Below are positions 1 through 8,646 of a stretch of 64,000 nt of DNA, one piece after another. This DNA is from Gemmatimonadota bacterium. GTDB lineage: Bacteria; Gemmatimonadota; Gemmatimonadetes; Longimicrobiales; Gaopeijiaceae. The stretch is from contig JAUIEJ010000008.1 of NCBI GenBank assembly GCA_030428885.1, positions 62,001 to 126,000 on the forward strand, written 5' to 3'. The first letter of the stretch is position 1. Each line of letters opens with the position of its first letter. The notes below the pieces were generated by a model. The model searched no databases. It was not told the origin of the DNA and saw only the letters and a program-made list of their open reading frames with translations. The position numbers and the translations under genes were made by a program.

Positions 1-3000
1 GATCGGGCACGATCCCGTGGCGACGAAACGCCTCCACGAAGGCCACCCGGTAGTGATAGGGATCGTCGGGCACCAGGTCGAAGTCGGCGGTGAGGATCGC
101 CCGGAGGTACTCGAAGAAGGTCAGGTCCACCGGGGGCGTGTAGTCCAGGGCCCGGATGCAGATGTTGAGCACGTGGCTCGCCGACTTGGCGGCTTCCTTC
201 GCCATGCGTTCCACCAGATCGGGCGAGATGGCGCCGTCGGGGAGCACGCCGGAGCCGCCGGTGCTGAGCCGCAGCAGGTCGGCGGTGCGGGTGCGGTAGA
301 TGGCGAGGAAGGCGTCGAAGACCGCCGCCACGAGAATCGCTCCCCGGGCGTGGGGTGACGTGAGGCGCTCCAGGGCCGCGGGGTCCGGGGCACGGCGCGT
401 CCAGGAGCCGTTCTCCATGCGTCCGATGGCGTCCCGGAGCGCCCCCCGTCGGCCGGTGGCCTGGCCGAACTGCACTGCCAACTGGCCGAGTCGGGACTCG
501 GTCTCCAGGTCGCCCCGGGTCCGGGCGATCTCGCTGCGGAGCACGTCCTCCATGGCGAAGTGCTGCATGAGGGCCACGATGTCGGCGAACGCTTCGTGGA
601 AGGCCAGGACGTCGGGGTTGGTGGGCTCCCGGAACCGGGCGTGCATGCCGTCCAGGAGCGCGTGGGTCGTCTCGTGGGCGACGATGTCGTGGGAGAGACA
701 GGTGTAGACCCGCGTGCCCGGGACCACGGTGGCGGGGTCCGACGAGGTGGCGTCGAAGTAGCCGAACTCCAGGGCCACCTCGTCGGGGCTGTAGTAGGCG
801 TTGGCCTGGTGGTGGGCGTGAGGCCGGATCTTCAGGCGCTGGACGAACGTCCGGTCGTCGGTCTCGTCGTCGGGATTCGGCGCCGCCCGCCAGAGGGCCG
901 GGCGGCCCGTGGCCCGCTCGAAGTGTTCGATGGTCTTCATGGCCACGGCGTAGACCATCTGCTGGTGGAACTGGGGATTCCCTTCGGAGGGCGACCACCC
1001 GTCCCGGGCCAGGAGCCGAGGGTCGTCCAGATCGACCCCCCGGTGGCGATGCCCTGCGGCGTCGTAGTCGTAGACCGCCAGGTACTCGCCGATGGGACCC
1101 CGGTTCAGGGACTCCCACCGCACCGCCAGGGTGGCTTCGTTCACCCCCGCGGTCTCGAACCGGCCCGAGAGGCTGGGGTCCACGGCGTAGACTTTGAGAC
1201 GCCGGGTCGACGGAGAGGTGACGGGCGGGGCCGGGTCACACGCCCGGGGTGCTTCCCGCACCACCGTGTCGGGGGTGGGGCGGGGCGACGAGCCCACGAT
1301 GGTGCGGTAGCGCCCGGCCAGGTGCCGCCTCAGGGTGCGCGACGCGCCCGGGTCCTCGATGAGGGCGTCCAGGAGCCGACGCAGGGTCGATCGGGCCGAG
1401 CGGGGATCGCCCAGGGTCGAGAGATCGTGGACGTCCGACGGATCCGCCACCAGCTCCTGGACGTGGGGATTCAGGATCCAGCGCTGCGCCAGTTCGACGT
1501 TGAACATGCGCTCCCGGGGCGACACGTCGTCGATGCCCAGTCCCGTGAGCACCCGGAGCAGAGGTAGCCAGTCCGAATCGGAGTCGGTCTTCGGGAGGCT
1601 CAGCGCTGGTTGGATCGCCAGGGCGGCGTGGGCTCGGAGCACGCCCCACCCCACCCGGTCGGGATCGAAGGCGCGGCCGAGTCCGTCGGCCGTGGCCGCC
1701 GTGAACTTCAGGGCGTGGCGCACGGCCTCGACCCGCCGCCAGTCCCGGGGCAGCCGGTCCTTGTACTTCTCGTACCAGAGGGCCACCGCCGCCGCCACCT
1801 GGGGCGTGGCCGACGAGGTGCCGCCCCCGTCCATGCGCACCTTGTCGCCGCAGCCGAAGAGCGCCCAGGGCACGTTGGGCGAGTACGCCGCCATGGCCGC
1901 GAACATCCGGCTGCCCGGGCCGAAGTTGCCCTCCATGGTGAAGCCGCCCAGGTCGGTGTAGGGGCGGTGATCGGCCATCATGCCCGTGACGCCGATCACC
2001 CGTCCGTAGCGGGCCGGATAGACCAGTCGCCGGGTGGGCAGACCCCCCACGTTGTTCCCCGCCGCCGTGACTACACAGACCCCCGCTTCGTAGGCCCGGT
2101 CCACCGTGTCGCGCCACGTCTTCGAGGGGAGCCCCCCCATGCTCATGGACACCACGTCGCAGCCGGCGGCGATGGCGTGGTCCAGGGCGCGCGCGAAAGC
2201 GCTGGTCTTCAGGAGCACCACCGAGTCGGCGATGCGAAGGGGCACGACGTCGGCGTGGGGCGCGCCCCCCAGGTAGGCGTCGGCGAGGGCGGGGGAGCGG
2301 CCTCCCGCCAGGATCCCCAGCGTGCCCGTGCCGTGGCCCGTGTTGTCCAGGGGCCACGCCGACCCGTCGGGGTCGTGGGCGCTGGTGGGGTCGGCGTCGT
2401 CTTCCACGAAACTGCGCTCGAGGTCCCGGAGCACCCGCTCGGGGACCGCATCGTGGGCCCGGTCGTAGCCCGTATCGAGGTGGGCGATCCGGGTGCGGCG
2501 GCCCCCGAACGCCACGGCCTCCTGGGCGCGGCGCAATTGGGAGTACGCGTCGCCCAGGTGCCAGCCGTCCACATCCCCGCTGGCCTGGCCCCCGTCGTTG
2601 TTCTGGGGCCGGGCGTCGCAGTCGCCGTCGGCGGCCAGGCCCCGGTCGGGCGCGCGCTCGTGGGGCCGGAGATACACGGAGTGGACCAGGTCCGGCTCGA
2701 CGTGGAGCACGTCGGCCGGGGCCACGCCGAGCTGATCGGCGACCCGGGCGTGGGCCAGGTCCCAGGGCGTCTCGGCGCCGTGGGGGAGGTCGGCCAGGTA
2801 CCAGCGGGGCGTGTCGGCTGCGCTCAGCTCTCCGCTCCGGCCCCGCTCCTCGAAGAGCGGGCGAAGATGGGTGCGCCCCCCCGCGGCCCCCAGCGCCGCC
2901 GACGGTCGCATCTCCACGATGACGCGAGTGGGGGCGGCTCCTTCGGGAGGGGCGGTCCCCAGACGCTCGAGGTCGGGGCGCGGAGGGCGGCTCCTGCGGG

Positions 3001-3013
3001 CTCGATCGGCCAT
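1..3013 (-). CDS. Subtilisin (S8) plus HExxH metallopeptidase fusion, partial
   Basis: This frame is open from the ATG at 3013 to the left edge, giving at least 1004 residues with the C-terminus outside the window. The N-terminal half is a subtilase: Asp180 in AHLDTG, His227 in NTGHGTGT, oxyanion Asn320 in TAAGNN, and catalytic Ser400 in GGGTSSATP. The C-terminal half carries a gluzincin-type zinc site: His780-Glu781-x-x-His784 (AHETTH), then Glu807 in HEAFADI 23 residues on, the spacing and sequence style of thermolysin-like M4 peptidases. Residues about 440-640 match nothing I recognise. No signal peptide is visible (the start is MADRARRSRPP), so it is probably cytoplasmic or exported by another route. 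I read codons directly from about 1834 down to 1021 and found no stop. Two complete catalytic sites in one chain is unusual. Confidence 0.85.
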   Translation of the reverse strand, partial: MADRARRSRPPRPDLERLGTAPPEGAAPTRVIVEMRPSAALGAAGGRTHLRPLFEERGRSGELSAADTPRWYLADLPHGAETPWDLAHARVADQLGVAPADVLHVEPDLVHSVYLRPHERAPDRGLAADGDCDARPQNNDGGQASGDVDGWHLGDAYSQLRRAQEAVAFGGRRTRIAHLDTGYDRAHDAVPERVLRDLERSFVEDDADPTSAHDPDGSAWPLDNTGHGTGTLGILAGGRSPALADAYLGGAPHADVVPLRIADSVVLLKTSAFARALDHAIAAGCDVVSMSMGGLPSKTWRDTVDRAYEAGVCVVTAAGNNVGGLPTRRLVYPARYGRVIGVTGMMADHRPYTDLGGFTMEGNFGPGSRMFAAMAAYSPNVPWALFGCGDKVRMDGGGTSSATPQVAAAVALWYEKYKDRLPRDWRRVEAVRHALKFTAATADGLGRAFDPDRVGWGVLRAHAALAIQPALSLPKTDSDSDWLPLLRVLTGLGIDDVSPRERMFNVELAQRWILNPHVQELVADPSDVHDLSTLGDPRSARSTLRRLLDALIEDPGASRTLRRHLAGRYRTIVGSSPRPTPDTVVREAPRACDPAPPVTSPSTRRLKVYAVDPSLSGRFETAGVNEATLAVRWESLNRGPIGEYLAVYDYDAAGHRHRGVDLDDPRLLARDGWSPSEGNPQFHQQMVYAVAMKTIEHFERATGRPALWRAAPNPDDETDDRTFVQRLKIRPHAHHQANAYYSPDEVALEFGYFDATSSDPATVVPGTRVYTCLSHDIVAHETTHALLDGMHARFREPTNPDVLAFHEAFADIVALMQHFAMEDVLRSEIARTRGDLETESRLGQLAVQFGQATGRRGALRDAIGRMENGSWTRRAPDPAALERLTSPHARGAILVAAVFDAFLAIYRTRTADLLRLSTGGSGVLPDGAISPDLVERMAKEAAKSASHVLNICIRALDYTPPVDLTFFEYLRAILTADFDLVPDDPYHYRVAFVEAFRRHGIVPD

Positions 3014-3121
3014 GACGTCCTTCCCGGGTGGGCGCGGGGGCGGGCGCCGCCGGAGGAGGCGACGCCACCCTTCGAACATGCCCGCAGTCCGCGAAGGCTG
3101 TCCAGCGAAACGACCGACGCC

Positions 3122-3844
3122 CTACGACTCCCGGTACCGGTCCATCACCTGGTCGGCCTGGTCGTCGGACAGCGGCTTGACCGCCTCCCGCACCGTCACG
3201 CCCGACGCCCGGTCGGCTCGGGGAAGCATCCATCGGTACACGAGGTCCGGGCGCCGCTTGCCGGTGTCCCGGAGCACCCATCCCACCGCCTTGCGAATGA
3301 AGAACTCCCTCTCGCCCAGCATGGCGTCGGCGTACCGCGTGAACCGCGGCCAGTCGCCCCCGCCGTCCCGGAGGGGGCGCAGGTGGGTGAGGAGTGCCGA
3401 GCGGCGGATCCAGAAGTCATCGTCGGTTGCCCAGCGGTCCAGAATTGCTTCCTGGTCGGGGTGTCGGGCCAGGAGGGGACCGGCCACGTCCACCGCCAGG
3501 GCGTCGACGTACGCCCAGCTTCCCGCTTCCCGAAGCATGGTCTCGACCCAGGCCAGATCGTCGGGCACGAGATCGGCGACCCGGGCCACGGCCATGTGGA
3601 CCGCGGCCATGCGCAGCTCGTGGACGGGCTCGGCCCAGAGGGTGGCGATCCCGTCGACCAGGGCGTCGTGGCCCAGGGGACGCGCGCCCTTCAGGGCCCT
3701 CTTCGCGGCCGCGCGGATCGTGGGGACCGACGCGCCCCAGAATTCGAGATGGCTCTTGAGATACCGCTTCTCGTTCACGGCCCGCTCGGGGTCGCCGGCG
3801 GCGCGGAGTTCGGTTCGGAGGGCGGCGAGGTCGAGGGGTGTCAT
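3122..3844 (-). CDS. DNA alkylation repair protein, AlkD-like
   Basis: The 240-residue all-helical product matches the AlkD/DNA alkylation repair HEAT-like family. These glycosylases excise alkylated purines without base flipping. Recognisable pieces are the early KSHLEFWG, the helix containing AWVETMLREAGSWAYVDALA, FWIRRSALL, and the late EFFIRKAVGWVLRD, which place the conserved Trp/Asp surface of the family. Length is normal. The start ATG at 3844 gives MTPLDLAALR; an upstream extension would run through the intergenic operator region and is unlikely. It is divergent from the ArsR-SRPBCC pair with about 88 bp between start codons, so both could respond to a shared stress signal, but that is inference. 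Confidence 0.85.
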   Translation of the reverse strand: MTPLDLAALRTELRAAGDPERAVNEKRYLKSHLEFWGASVPTIRAAAKRALKGARPLGHDALVDGIATLWAEPVHELRMAAVHMAVARVADLVPDDLAWVETMLREAGSWAYVDALAVDVAGPLLARHPDQEAILDRWATDDDFWIRRSALLTHLRPLRDGGGDWPRFTRYADAMLGEREFFIRKAVGWVLRDTGKRRPDLVYRWMLPRADRASGVTVREAVKPLSDDQADQVMDRYRES

Positions 3845-3916
3845 GGCCACGCAAGCTCTGCGTCCCGCCTCCCCCTGTCCATCCCGGGACCGGCACCCTG
3901 GACATCGTATCGATGA

Positions 3917-3932
3917 TCGACAATATTGATGA
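3917..3932. promoter_or_regulatory. Imperfect palindrome, candidate ArsR operator
   Basis: TCGACAATATTGATGA is a 16-bp imperfect palindrome (12 of 16 positions symmetric) centred on AATATT. It is an AT-rich island in GC-rich DNA and directly abuts the ATG of the ArsR-type regulator at 3933. No Shine-Dalgarno sequence precedes that ATG, so the message may be leaderless or the operator may overlap the translation start. ArsR proteins commonly bind such AT-rich dyads in their own promoters. Confidence 0.45.
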
Positions 3933-4250
3933 ATGACGATATTTGAGGTGGTAGCGGAACCGAATCGACGTCGGATTCTGGACCTGCTCCGGGAAGGGGA
4001 ACGCCCTGCCGGTGACCTGGTGGCCGCGTTGGACGTGGGGCAGCCCACGGTCTCCCGTCACCTTCGTGTGTTGAGGGAAGCGGGCCTCGTGGCCGTGCGT
4101 CCCGACGCGAATCGTCGGCTGTACCGGCTCCAGCCCGAACGCCTGGTCGAACTCGAGCGCTGGATCGAGCCCTATCGTCGGTTCTGGGGCGGCCGCCTGG
4201 ACGCCCTCGAACGTCACCTCGACACCCTCTCTTCTCCCGAGTCCCCATGA
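3933..4250 (+). CDS. ArsR-family winged-helix regulator
   Basis: This is a 105-residue protein made almost entirely of one winged helix-turn-helix domain. It opens with MTIFEVVAEPNRRRILDLL, typical of the ArsR subgroup paired with SRPBCC proteins. The recognition helix is QPTVSRHLRVLREAGLV (about residues 39-55) and the wing is VRPDANRRLYRL. No metal-binding ELCVCDL-type Cys motif is present, so it is probably not a metalloid sensor. Its TGA overlaps the next ATG as ATGA at 4247-4250, so the two genes are translationally coupled. Autoregulation through the palindrome at 3917-3932 is likely but inferred. Confidence 0.88.
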   Translation: MTIFEVVAEPNRRRILDLLREGERPAGDLVAALDVGQPTVSRHLRVLREAGLVAVRPDANRRLYRLQPERLVELERWIEPYRRFWGGRLDALERHLDTLSSPESP

Positions 4251-4765
4251 AACCCGCTCATCCCTTCGGCGAAGTGGTGCAGGACGCCCATCGTGTCGGC
4301 CTTCGCTTCGTGCGAGATCTCCGTCACCCGCCCGAACGGGTCTGGCAGGCCCTGACCGCCTCCCAGGACCTCCGCCACTGGATGCCCTGCGACATCGTGG
4401 GACCCCGGGAAGCGGGGGCCGTCGTCGAGGTGCCCTTCTGGCCCGAGGTGGTGGAGAAGTACGGACTCGACGACGCCGCGCTGGCCGGGGAGATCCTCGT
4501 GTGGGAGCCCCCGACGCGGTTCGCCTGGCGGTGGGATACCGACACGCTGCACTTCGATCTGGAGGCCACGGCCGAGGGGACTCGCCTGACCTTCACCACG
4601 TGGATCGGCGGGGGGCCCGGCCTGCCCCGGATCGCGGCGGGGTACCACGTCTGCTTCGACCTGCTCGTGGCCCGGGTGGGAGGGGCCGACCTCCGGGTCG
4701 CCGACCAGGATCCCTCCGCCTACGAGGATGCGTACGGGGAACGCTTCGTCGGTCCCGGAGGCTGA
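4247..4765 (+). CDS. SRPBCC (AHSA1-like) domain protein
   Basis: The 172-residue product belongs to the START/SRPBCC superfamily, AHSA1-like branch. Markers are the first strand LRFVRDLRHPPERVWQAL followed by LRHWMPCD, the middle strand FAWRWDTDTLHFDLEA, and LTFTTWIGG before the long C-terminal helix. This fold holds a hydrophobic cavity and often binds small organic ligands. The specific ligand here cannot be read from sequence. The coupling to ArsR (ATGA overlap) is a very common two-gene arrangement in bacteria. The gene ends only 16 bp from the convergent dehydrogenase/hydratase gene. Confidence 0.85.
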   Translation: MKPAHPFGEVVQDAHRVGLRFVRDLRHPPERVWQALTASQDLRHWMPCDIVGPREAGAVVEVPFWPEVVEKYGLDDAALAGEILVWEPPTRFAWRWDTDTLHFDLEATAEGTRLTFTTWIGGGPGLPRIAAGYHVCFDLLVARVGGADLRVADQDPSAYEDAYGERFVGPGG

Positions 4766-4781
4766 CGGCCCCCGCCGCCCC

Positions 4782-6875
4782 TCACACCTTCATGGTCTTC
4801 GCGTACTCCGACCCCACGGCGCCCTTCCGGCACACCGGGCCCGCCAGGAAGTCCGCCGCGATCCGGGCCTGGAGGTCCAGGGCTTCGTCGACGCCCACGT
4901 CCGTGGCCGCCTGGACGCAGGCCAGGATCGCCTCCCGGCCCGCCTCCATGGCGGGCGAGTCGGCGTCGTCCACCGACGGCACCAACGCGCCCAGACCTTC
5001 GAGGGGACCCTCTTCCACGGGGCGTCGACCGTCGTCGCCCCCCGCCCCGGCCGAGGCCAACCTCCAGGCGGCGGCCAGGGCGTCGTCCATGGGCCCGCTG
5101 TGGTCCACGAGCCACCCCCGGGCGTCTTCGGCCTTCACCGGGCGGCCGGTGAGGAGCATCTCCAGGACGCGGCGCCGGCCCTCGGCGTCGGTGCGACGCA
5201 GGGGCCAGTGGCAGGCCTCCATGCCCGGCACCACGGGCAGCGTCACCTCGGGCCAGCCGAAGCGCACGCCGTCCACGGCCACCAGATGGTGGCAGTGCAT
5301 GAGGAGCTCCAGCATCCCGCCGAGGCAGCGCTTGCCGCCGACGAACGCGACGGAAGTGCGGAAGTCGTGGTGGAGCCTCCGGGCCGTGCGTGACCACGTC
5401 GTGGTGATGGCCAGCCCCGCCTCCGGGTCCTCCAGCGCCGCGAAGAACTCGCCCGTGTCGGCCCCCACCATCTGGGTGGAGAGGTGGAAGTCGCCGGTGA
5501 CGATGAGGGCGTCGATTCCTTCGTCCTTCAGCCAGTCCAGGGCCCGGTTGAGCTCGGCGTCCACGTCCCAGTTGTAGCTCTCCCGGGAGAGGGTGACCAC
5601 GCCCACCGTCCCGTCGTGTTCGGCGTTGACGTAGAGCTGCTGCCACTCGGGAGAATCCACGGCGTCGAGGGCGTCGGGGAACCAGGCCGTCCCCTCGGCC
5701 GCCGACGGGACGAACTCGTGGTACCGCGCCACCGTGGCACGCACCGCATCGGGCCCCTTCTCCCGCATCATGGCGAGGATCCCCGTCCGGAACTGGGCGC
5801 AGAGCTCGCCCATGGCATTCACGTGGGTCAGGTGGCCGCGATTCTCCTTCAACATCAGCGACGTCATCTGGAAGAGGGGCCCCAGGATCCACGTCTCGAA
5901 CTCGGCCTCCCCTTCGGCCCCCAGTCCCCAGTCCACCAGGGGACGGAAGTGATTCGGCGGGTACCAGTTCTGGCCGGTGTCCTTCCGCTCCACCAGGTCG
6001 GGCGTCGGCGTGAAGAGCGGACCGTACTCCTCGGCCAGGTGGTGGAGGCACGACCAGGTGAGGAAGTCGGCGCCCTTGGCCCCGATGGCGTCGTGGGCCC
6101 GGAACGGATTGGGTCCGACGAGTTTGCGGACGAACTTGTCGACCTTCCAGTACGGCATGTTGGAGGCGCCGTGGTAGCGCAGGGCCGCCAGGGTCACGCC
6201 GCAGAACAGCACGTCGAGAATGAACGACCAGTCGTCGCTCACGGGGACCGGCAGCAGTCCCAGTGCCCACAGCATGCGGGTCACATCGCTGGGGGACTCC
6301 TCCACGATCTCGAACACCTTGTTGATCTCGTGGGGAAACGCGGGATGGGCCACACCCACGCCGAGCTCCCGGGCCGGGAAACCCGAGGTCACCGAGCGGA
6401 TCTCGATGTCGGGGAAAGCGGCCCGGAACAGGTCGTAGTGGGCCCGCTTCACGTCGAGGATCTCGGGGATCGCCTCCAGCAGGAAGCGAGGCTTCATGGC
6501 CCGGAGCTCGTGGGGCAGCGTGGTACCGTCGTACGTCAGGCGCACGATGGAGGCCATGATGGCGTTCGCCCGGGCTTTGCCGAATCCGGCCACCAGCCCG
6601 TCGTACTTGGCGCCGATGCCGTCGGGGGCCCCGGGAAAGTCCAGGGCCACCACCGGCACGCCGTAGTCCACGAGGCGCGAGGCGAACTGCATGGTCTTGC
6701 CCGCCCCCACGATACCGTTGGCGCCGGAGATCACCATGGCCCCCCGATCGCCCGGGGGGCCGAACACGGCGTCCACGGCGGCGGCGGCGTCCACGGGCAG
6801 GCGTCCGTTCCGGAAGATCTCCAGGACCGATCCCAGGCCCAGGGTTTCGAGGGTGGGGGTGCGGAGAGCGTTCAT
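4782..6875 (-). CDS. 3-hydroxyacyl-CoA dehydrogenase/enoyl-CoA hydratase fusion
   Basis: The 697-residue protein has an N-terminal 3-hydroxyacyl-CoA dehydrogenase part and a C-terminal enoyl-CoA hydratase/isomerase part. The order is that of FadN-type enzymes, opposite to FadB/FadJ. The NAD-binding loop is ISGANGIVGAGK (Gly51, Gly54, Gly57). LLEAIPEILDVKRAHY and VTSGFPARELG match the family. The crotonase part shows VGVVTLSRESYNWD, CLGGMLELLMHCH and GWPEVTLPVVPG, with the usual AFxAGAD segment diverged to HLSTQMVGAD. The start ATG at 6875 shares its A with the stop of the thiolase gene (TGATG), so the pair is a coupled operon for fatty-acid beta-oxidation. A longer N-terminal reading into the thiolase is an artefact. 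Confidence 0.85.
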   Translation of the reverse strand: MNALRTPTLETLGLGSVLEIFRNGRLPVDAAAAVDAVFGPPGDRGAMVISGANGIVGAGKTMQFASRLVDYGVPVVALDFPGAPDGIGAKYDGLVAGFGKARANAIMASIVRLTYDGTTLPHELRAMKPRFLLEAIPEILDVKRAHYDLFRAAFPDIEIRSVTSGFPARELGVGVAHPAFPHEINKVFEIVEESPSDVTRMLWALGLLPVPVSDDWSFILDVLFCGVTLAALRYHGASNMPYWKVDKFVRKLVGPNPFRAHDAIGAKGADFLTWSCLHHLAEEYGPLFTPTPDLVERKDTGQNWYPPNHFRPLVDWGLGAEGEAEFETWILGPLFQMTSLMLKENRGHLTHVNAMGELCAQFRTGILAMMREKGPDAVRATVARYHEFVPSAAEGTAWFPDALDAVDSPEWQQLYVNAEHDGTVGVVTLSRESYNWDVDAELNRALDWLKDEGIDALIVTGDFHLSTQMVGADTGEFFAALEDPEAGLAITTTWSRTARRLHHDFRTSVAFVGGKRCLGGMLELLMHCHHLVAVDGVRFGWPEVTLPVVPGMEACHWPLRRTDAEGRRRVLEMLLTGRPVKAEDARGWLVDHSGPMDDALAAAWRLASAGAGGDDGRRPVEEGPLEGLGALVPSVDDADSPAMEAGREAILACVQAATDVGVDEALDLQARIAADFLAGPVCRKGAVGSEYAKTMKV

Positions 6876-8068
6876 CACGAAACCTCGAAGAGGGCGGCGA
6901 TTCCCACGTCGCCGGCGGCACATCCGAAGAGGAGCACCCGGCCTCCGCCGCGCTCCACGGCTTCTTCCAATCCCTCGATGAGGGACCGGGTCAGGGTCGG
7001 GCCCTGGGGGTGTCCCCAGACCAACGAACACCCCGTCTCGTTGATGCCCTTCCAGTCCACGCCCGTCTGTCGCTGGAACACCGCGTCGTTCACCGCGAAG
7101 GGATTGTGGTTCTTGAAGACCGCCACGTCGTCGAGGGACATCCCCAGACGATCCATGAGGCGGTTCACGGCGATGCCTGGGGCCTCGGGCATGAGCGACG
7201 GCTGGGCCCGGGCCTCGGCTTTGCCCACGAGGCGGATGGAGATCTCGGGGCGGGGGCTCAGTTCCTTCGCCCGCTCCTCGGTGGTGACCAGGAGGCACGC
7301 CATCCCGTCCGACGCGTGGGTCTGGGTGCCGCTGGTCACGCAGGTATCGAGTTCGCGCTGGGACCGGAGCATGCCCAGGGAGACGGGGCGGACCCCCGCG
7401 TCGTCGTCGATGGTGCCCAGCGGCCGTCCCTGGACGGTCAACACGTCGAAGGGCACCACGAACCGGTCGAGGAATCCCCGCTGCTTCGCGGCGAAGTACT
7501 GCTCGTGCCGGAGGAGGGCGATCTCGTCGGTCTCACTCCGGTGGAGGCCGTACTTCCGCGCCGTCATTCCGGCCGCCGCGATCATGGCCTTCCCGGTGGC
7601 CGGGTCGAATCCGAAGTTGTCCCACACGTCGGCGATGGCCTGGGTGCGCTCGTAGGAGCGCCGCTCGGGAAACACGCCCACCGGGGAATCGGAGGTGCGG
7701 TCGAAGGTGAGCACCCCCACGGTGTCGTGGGACCGGGCCTCCACCGTGGCCGCTCCCATGAGGACGGCCTGGAGGCCGGTGGCGCAGGCCTGCTCCACGT
7801 GGAAGCCCGGAATGCGGTGGCCCATGATGCTGGCCACCATGGGCGCCGTCCAGAACTTCCAGTGCCACGGCACGGTGGATCCCAGGACCAGATAGTCCAG
7901 CTCCCGCTGGGGCACGCCCCGGAGTCCCAGGATCCGCCCCATGCTCTCCCCGGCGAACTGTCCGATGTTCACCTCGGCCAGAGCCGAGGTCTGCCAGGCC
8001 GGAAAGTAGGAGGTGCCCCAGGTACCGTAGGGAATCCGGGCCCGGGGAAAGAGGGCGGGTGAGCTCAT
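6875..8068 (-). CDS. Thiolase family acyl-CoA acetyltransferase
   Basis: The 397-residue protein has the full thiolase set: nucleophile Cys95 in EQACATGL, Asn in NHNPFAVND (the position of the classical NEAFA loop), His in GHPQGPT (usually GHPxGASG), and the second Cys in FGCAAGD (usually CxGGG). All four catalytic residues are kept although three surrounding loops differ from biosynthetic thiolases. That points to a distinct subfamily, most likely a degradative 3-ketoacyl-CoA thiolase given its neighbour. It starts at ATG 8068 (MSSPALFPR). It is followed without a gap by the dehydrogenase/hydratase, completing the last three steps of beta-oxidation. Confidence 0.88.
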   Translation of the reverse strand: MSSPALFPRARIPYGTWGTSYFPAWQTSALAEVNIGQFAGESMGRILGLRGVPQRELDYLVLGSTVPWHWKFWTAPMVASIMGHRIPGFHVEQACATGLQAVLMGAATVEARSHDTVGVLTFDRTSDSPVGVFPERRSYERTQAIADVWDNFGFDPATGKAMIAAAGMTARKYGLHRSETDEIALLRHEQYFAAKQRGFLDRFVVPFDVLTVQGRPLGTIDDDAGVRPVSLGMLRSQRELDTCVTSGTQTHASDGMACLLVTTEERAKELSPRPEISIRLVGKAEARAQPSLMPEAPGIAVNRLMDRLGMSLDDVAVFKNHNPFAVNDAVFQRQTGVDWKGINETGCSLVWGHPQGPTLTRSLIEGLEEAVERGGGRVLLFGCAAGDVGIAALFEVS

Positions 8069-8106
8069 GGACGCGCCGCGGTGGGTGGAGTCGGAATCGG
8101 AGTTCG

Positions 8107-8646
8107 CTAACCTACCGCGTCGGGGCGGGGATGATCCACCCGGCGGAACCGATCGTCGCCCAGGAGCGCCTCGAGCTCGCCGTGGGCCCTGCGGAGGACT
8201 CCGACCCACGGAGACGCCTGTCCCTTGCGCAGGACCTTCCGGGCCACGGGACGCCCTTCGAAGAGGGGCAGGATGCTCCGCCCGTAGAGCTCCACGCATC
8301 GCAGGAGCAGGCCCGGGTCCACCGCTTCGGCTTCGTCTCCGTCCCGGGCCAGCATCCAGGTGAAGTCGGGGCCGTGGGGCAGCAGGTGCCACCCCTGTCG
8401 CTGGATGCCCAGCGCGGCGTACTGCTCGCCGATGGCCCCCAGGGTCCAGGCCTCACCCGACACCACCGCGTCGGTCAGCCGTCCCGATTCCAGGGGAATG
8501 ACGGCACGGAGGAAATCGGCCAGCAGCGGTTGCCCGTGGGGATGGACCCGGGGGTTGAGGGCCGGCCCGCCGGGCCCGTGGATCCGGATGACGTCGGCGA
8601 TCCAGGGCCCGGAGACGAAGGTGCCGGTTTCGAAGAGCCGGGTCAC
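8107..8646 (-). CDS. Hypothetical protein coupled to serine hydrolase
   Basis: This is a 179-residue protein I do not recognise. The GTG at 8646 overlaps the stop of the upstream serine hydrolase as GTGA, which supports this start over longer readings. It has no signal peptide or membrane segment. Visible features are the N-terminal LFETGTFVSGPWIADVIRIH, a Trp-rich GEAWTLGAIGEQ and GWHLLPHGPDFTWML stretch, and a C-terminal basic region with ARKVLRKGQ. Codon use is like its neighbours. Context suggests cotranslation with an exported hydrolase, yet this protein appears cytoplasmic, so the link is unclear. Confidence 0.7.
   Translation of the reverse strand: MTRLFETGTFVSGPWIADVIRIHGPGGPALNPRVHPHGQPLLADFLRAVIPLESGRLTDAVVSGEAWTLGAIGEQYAALGIQRQGWHLLPHGPDFTWMLARDGDEAEAVDPGLLLRCVELYGRSILPLFEGRPVARKVLRKGQASPWVGVLRRAHGELEALLGDDRFRRVDHPRPDAVG

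Noticed and set aside
5484-7655. Long plus-strand open frame under the beta-oxidation genes
   Set aside because: Antisense shadow of two clear enzymes on the minus strand; composition is His/Gly/Val-rich and repetitive, as expected for the complement of GC-rich codons.
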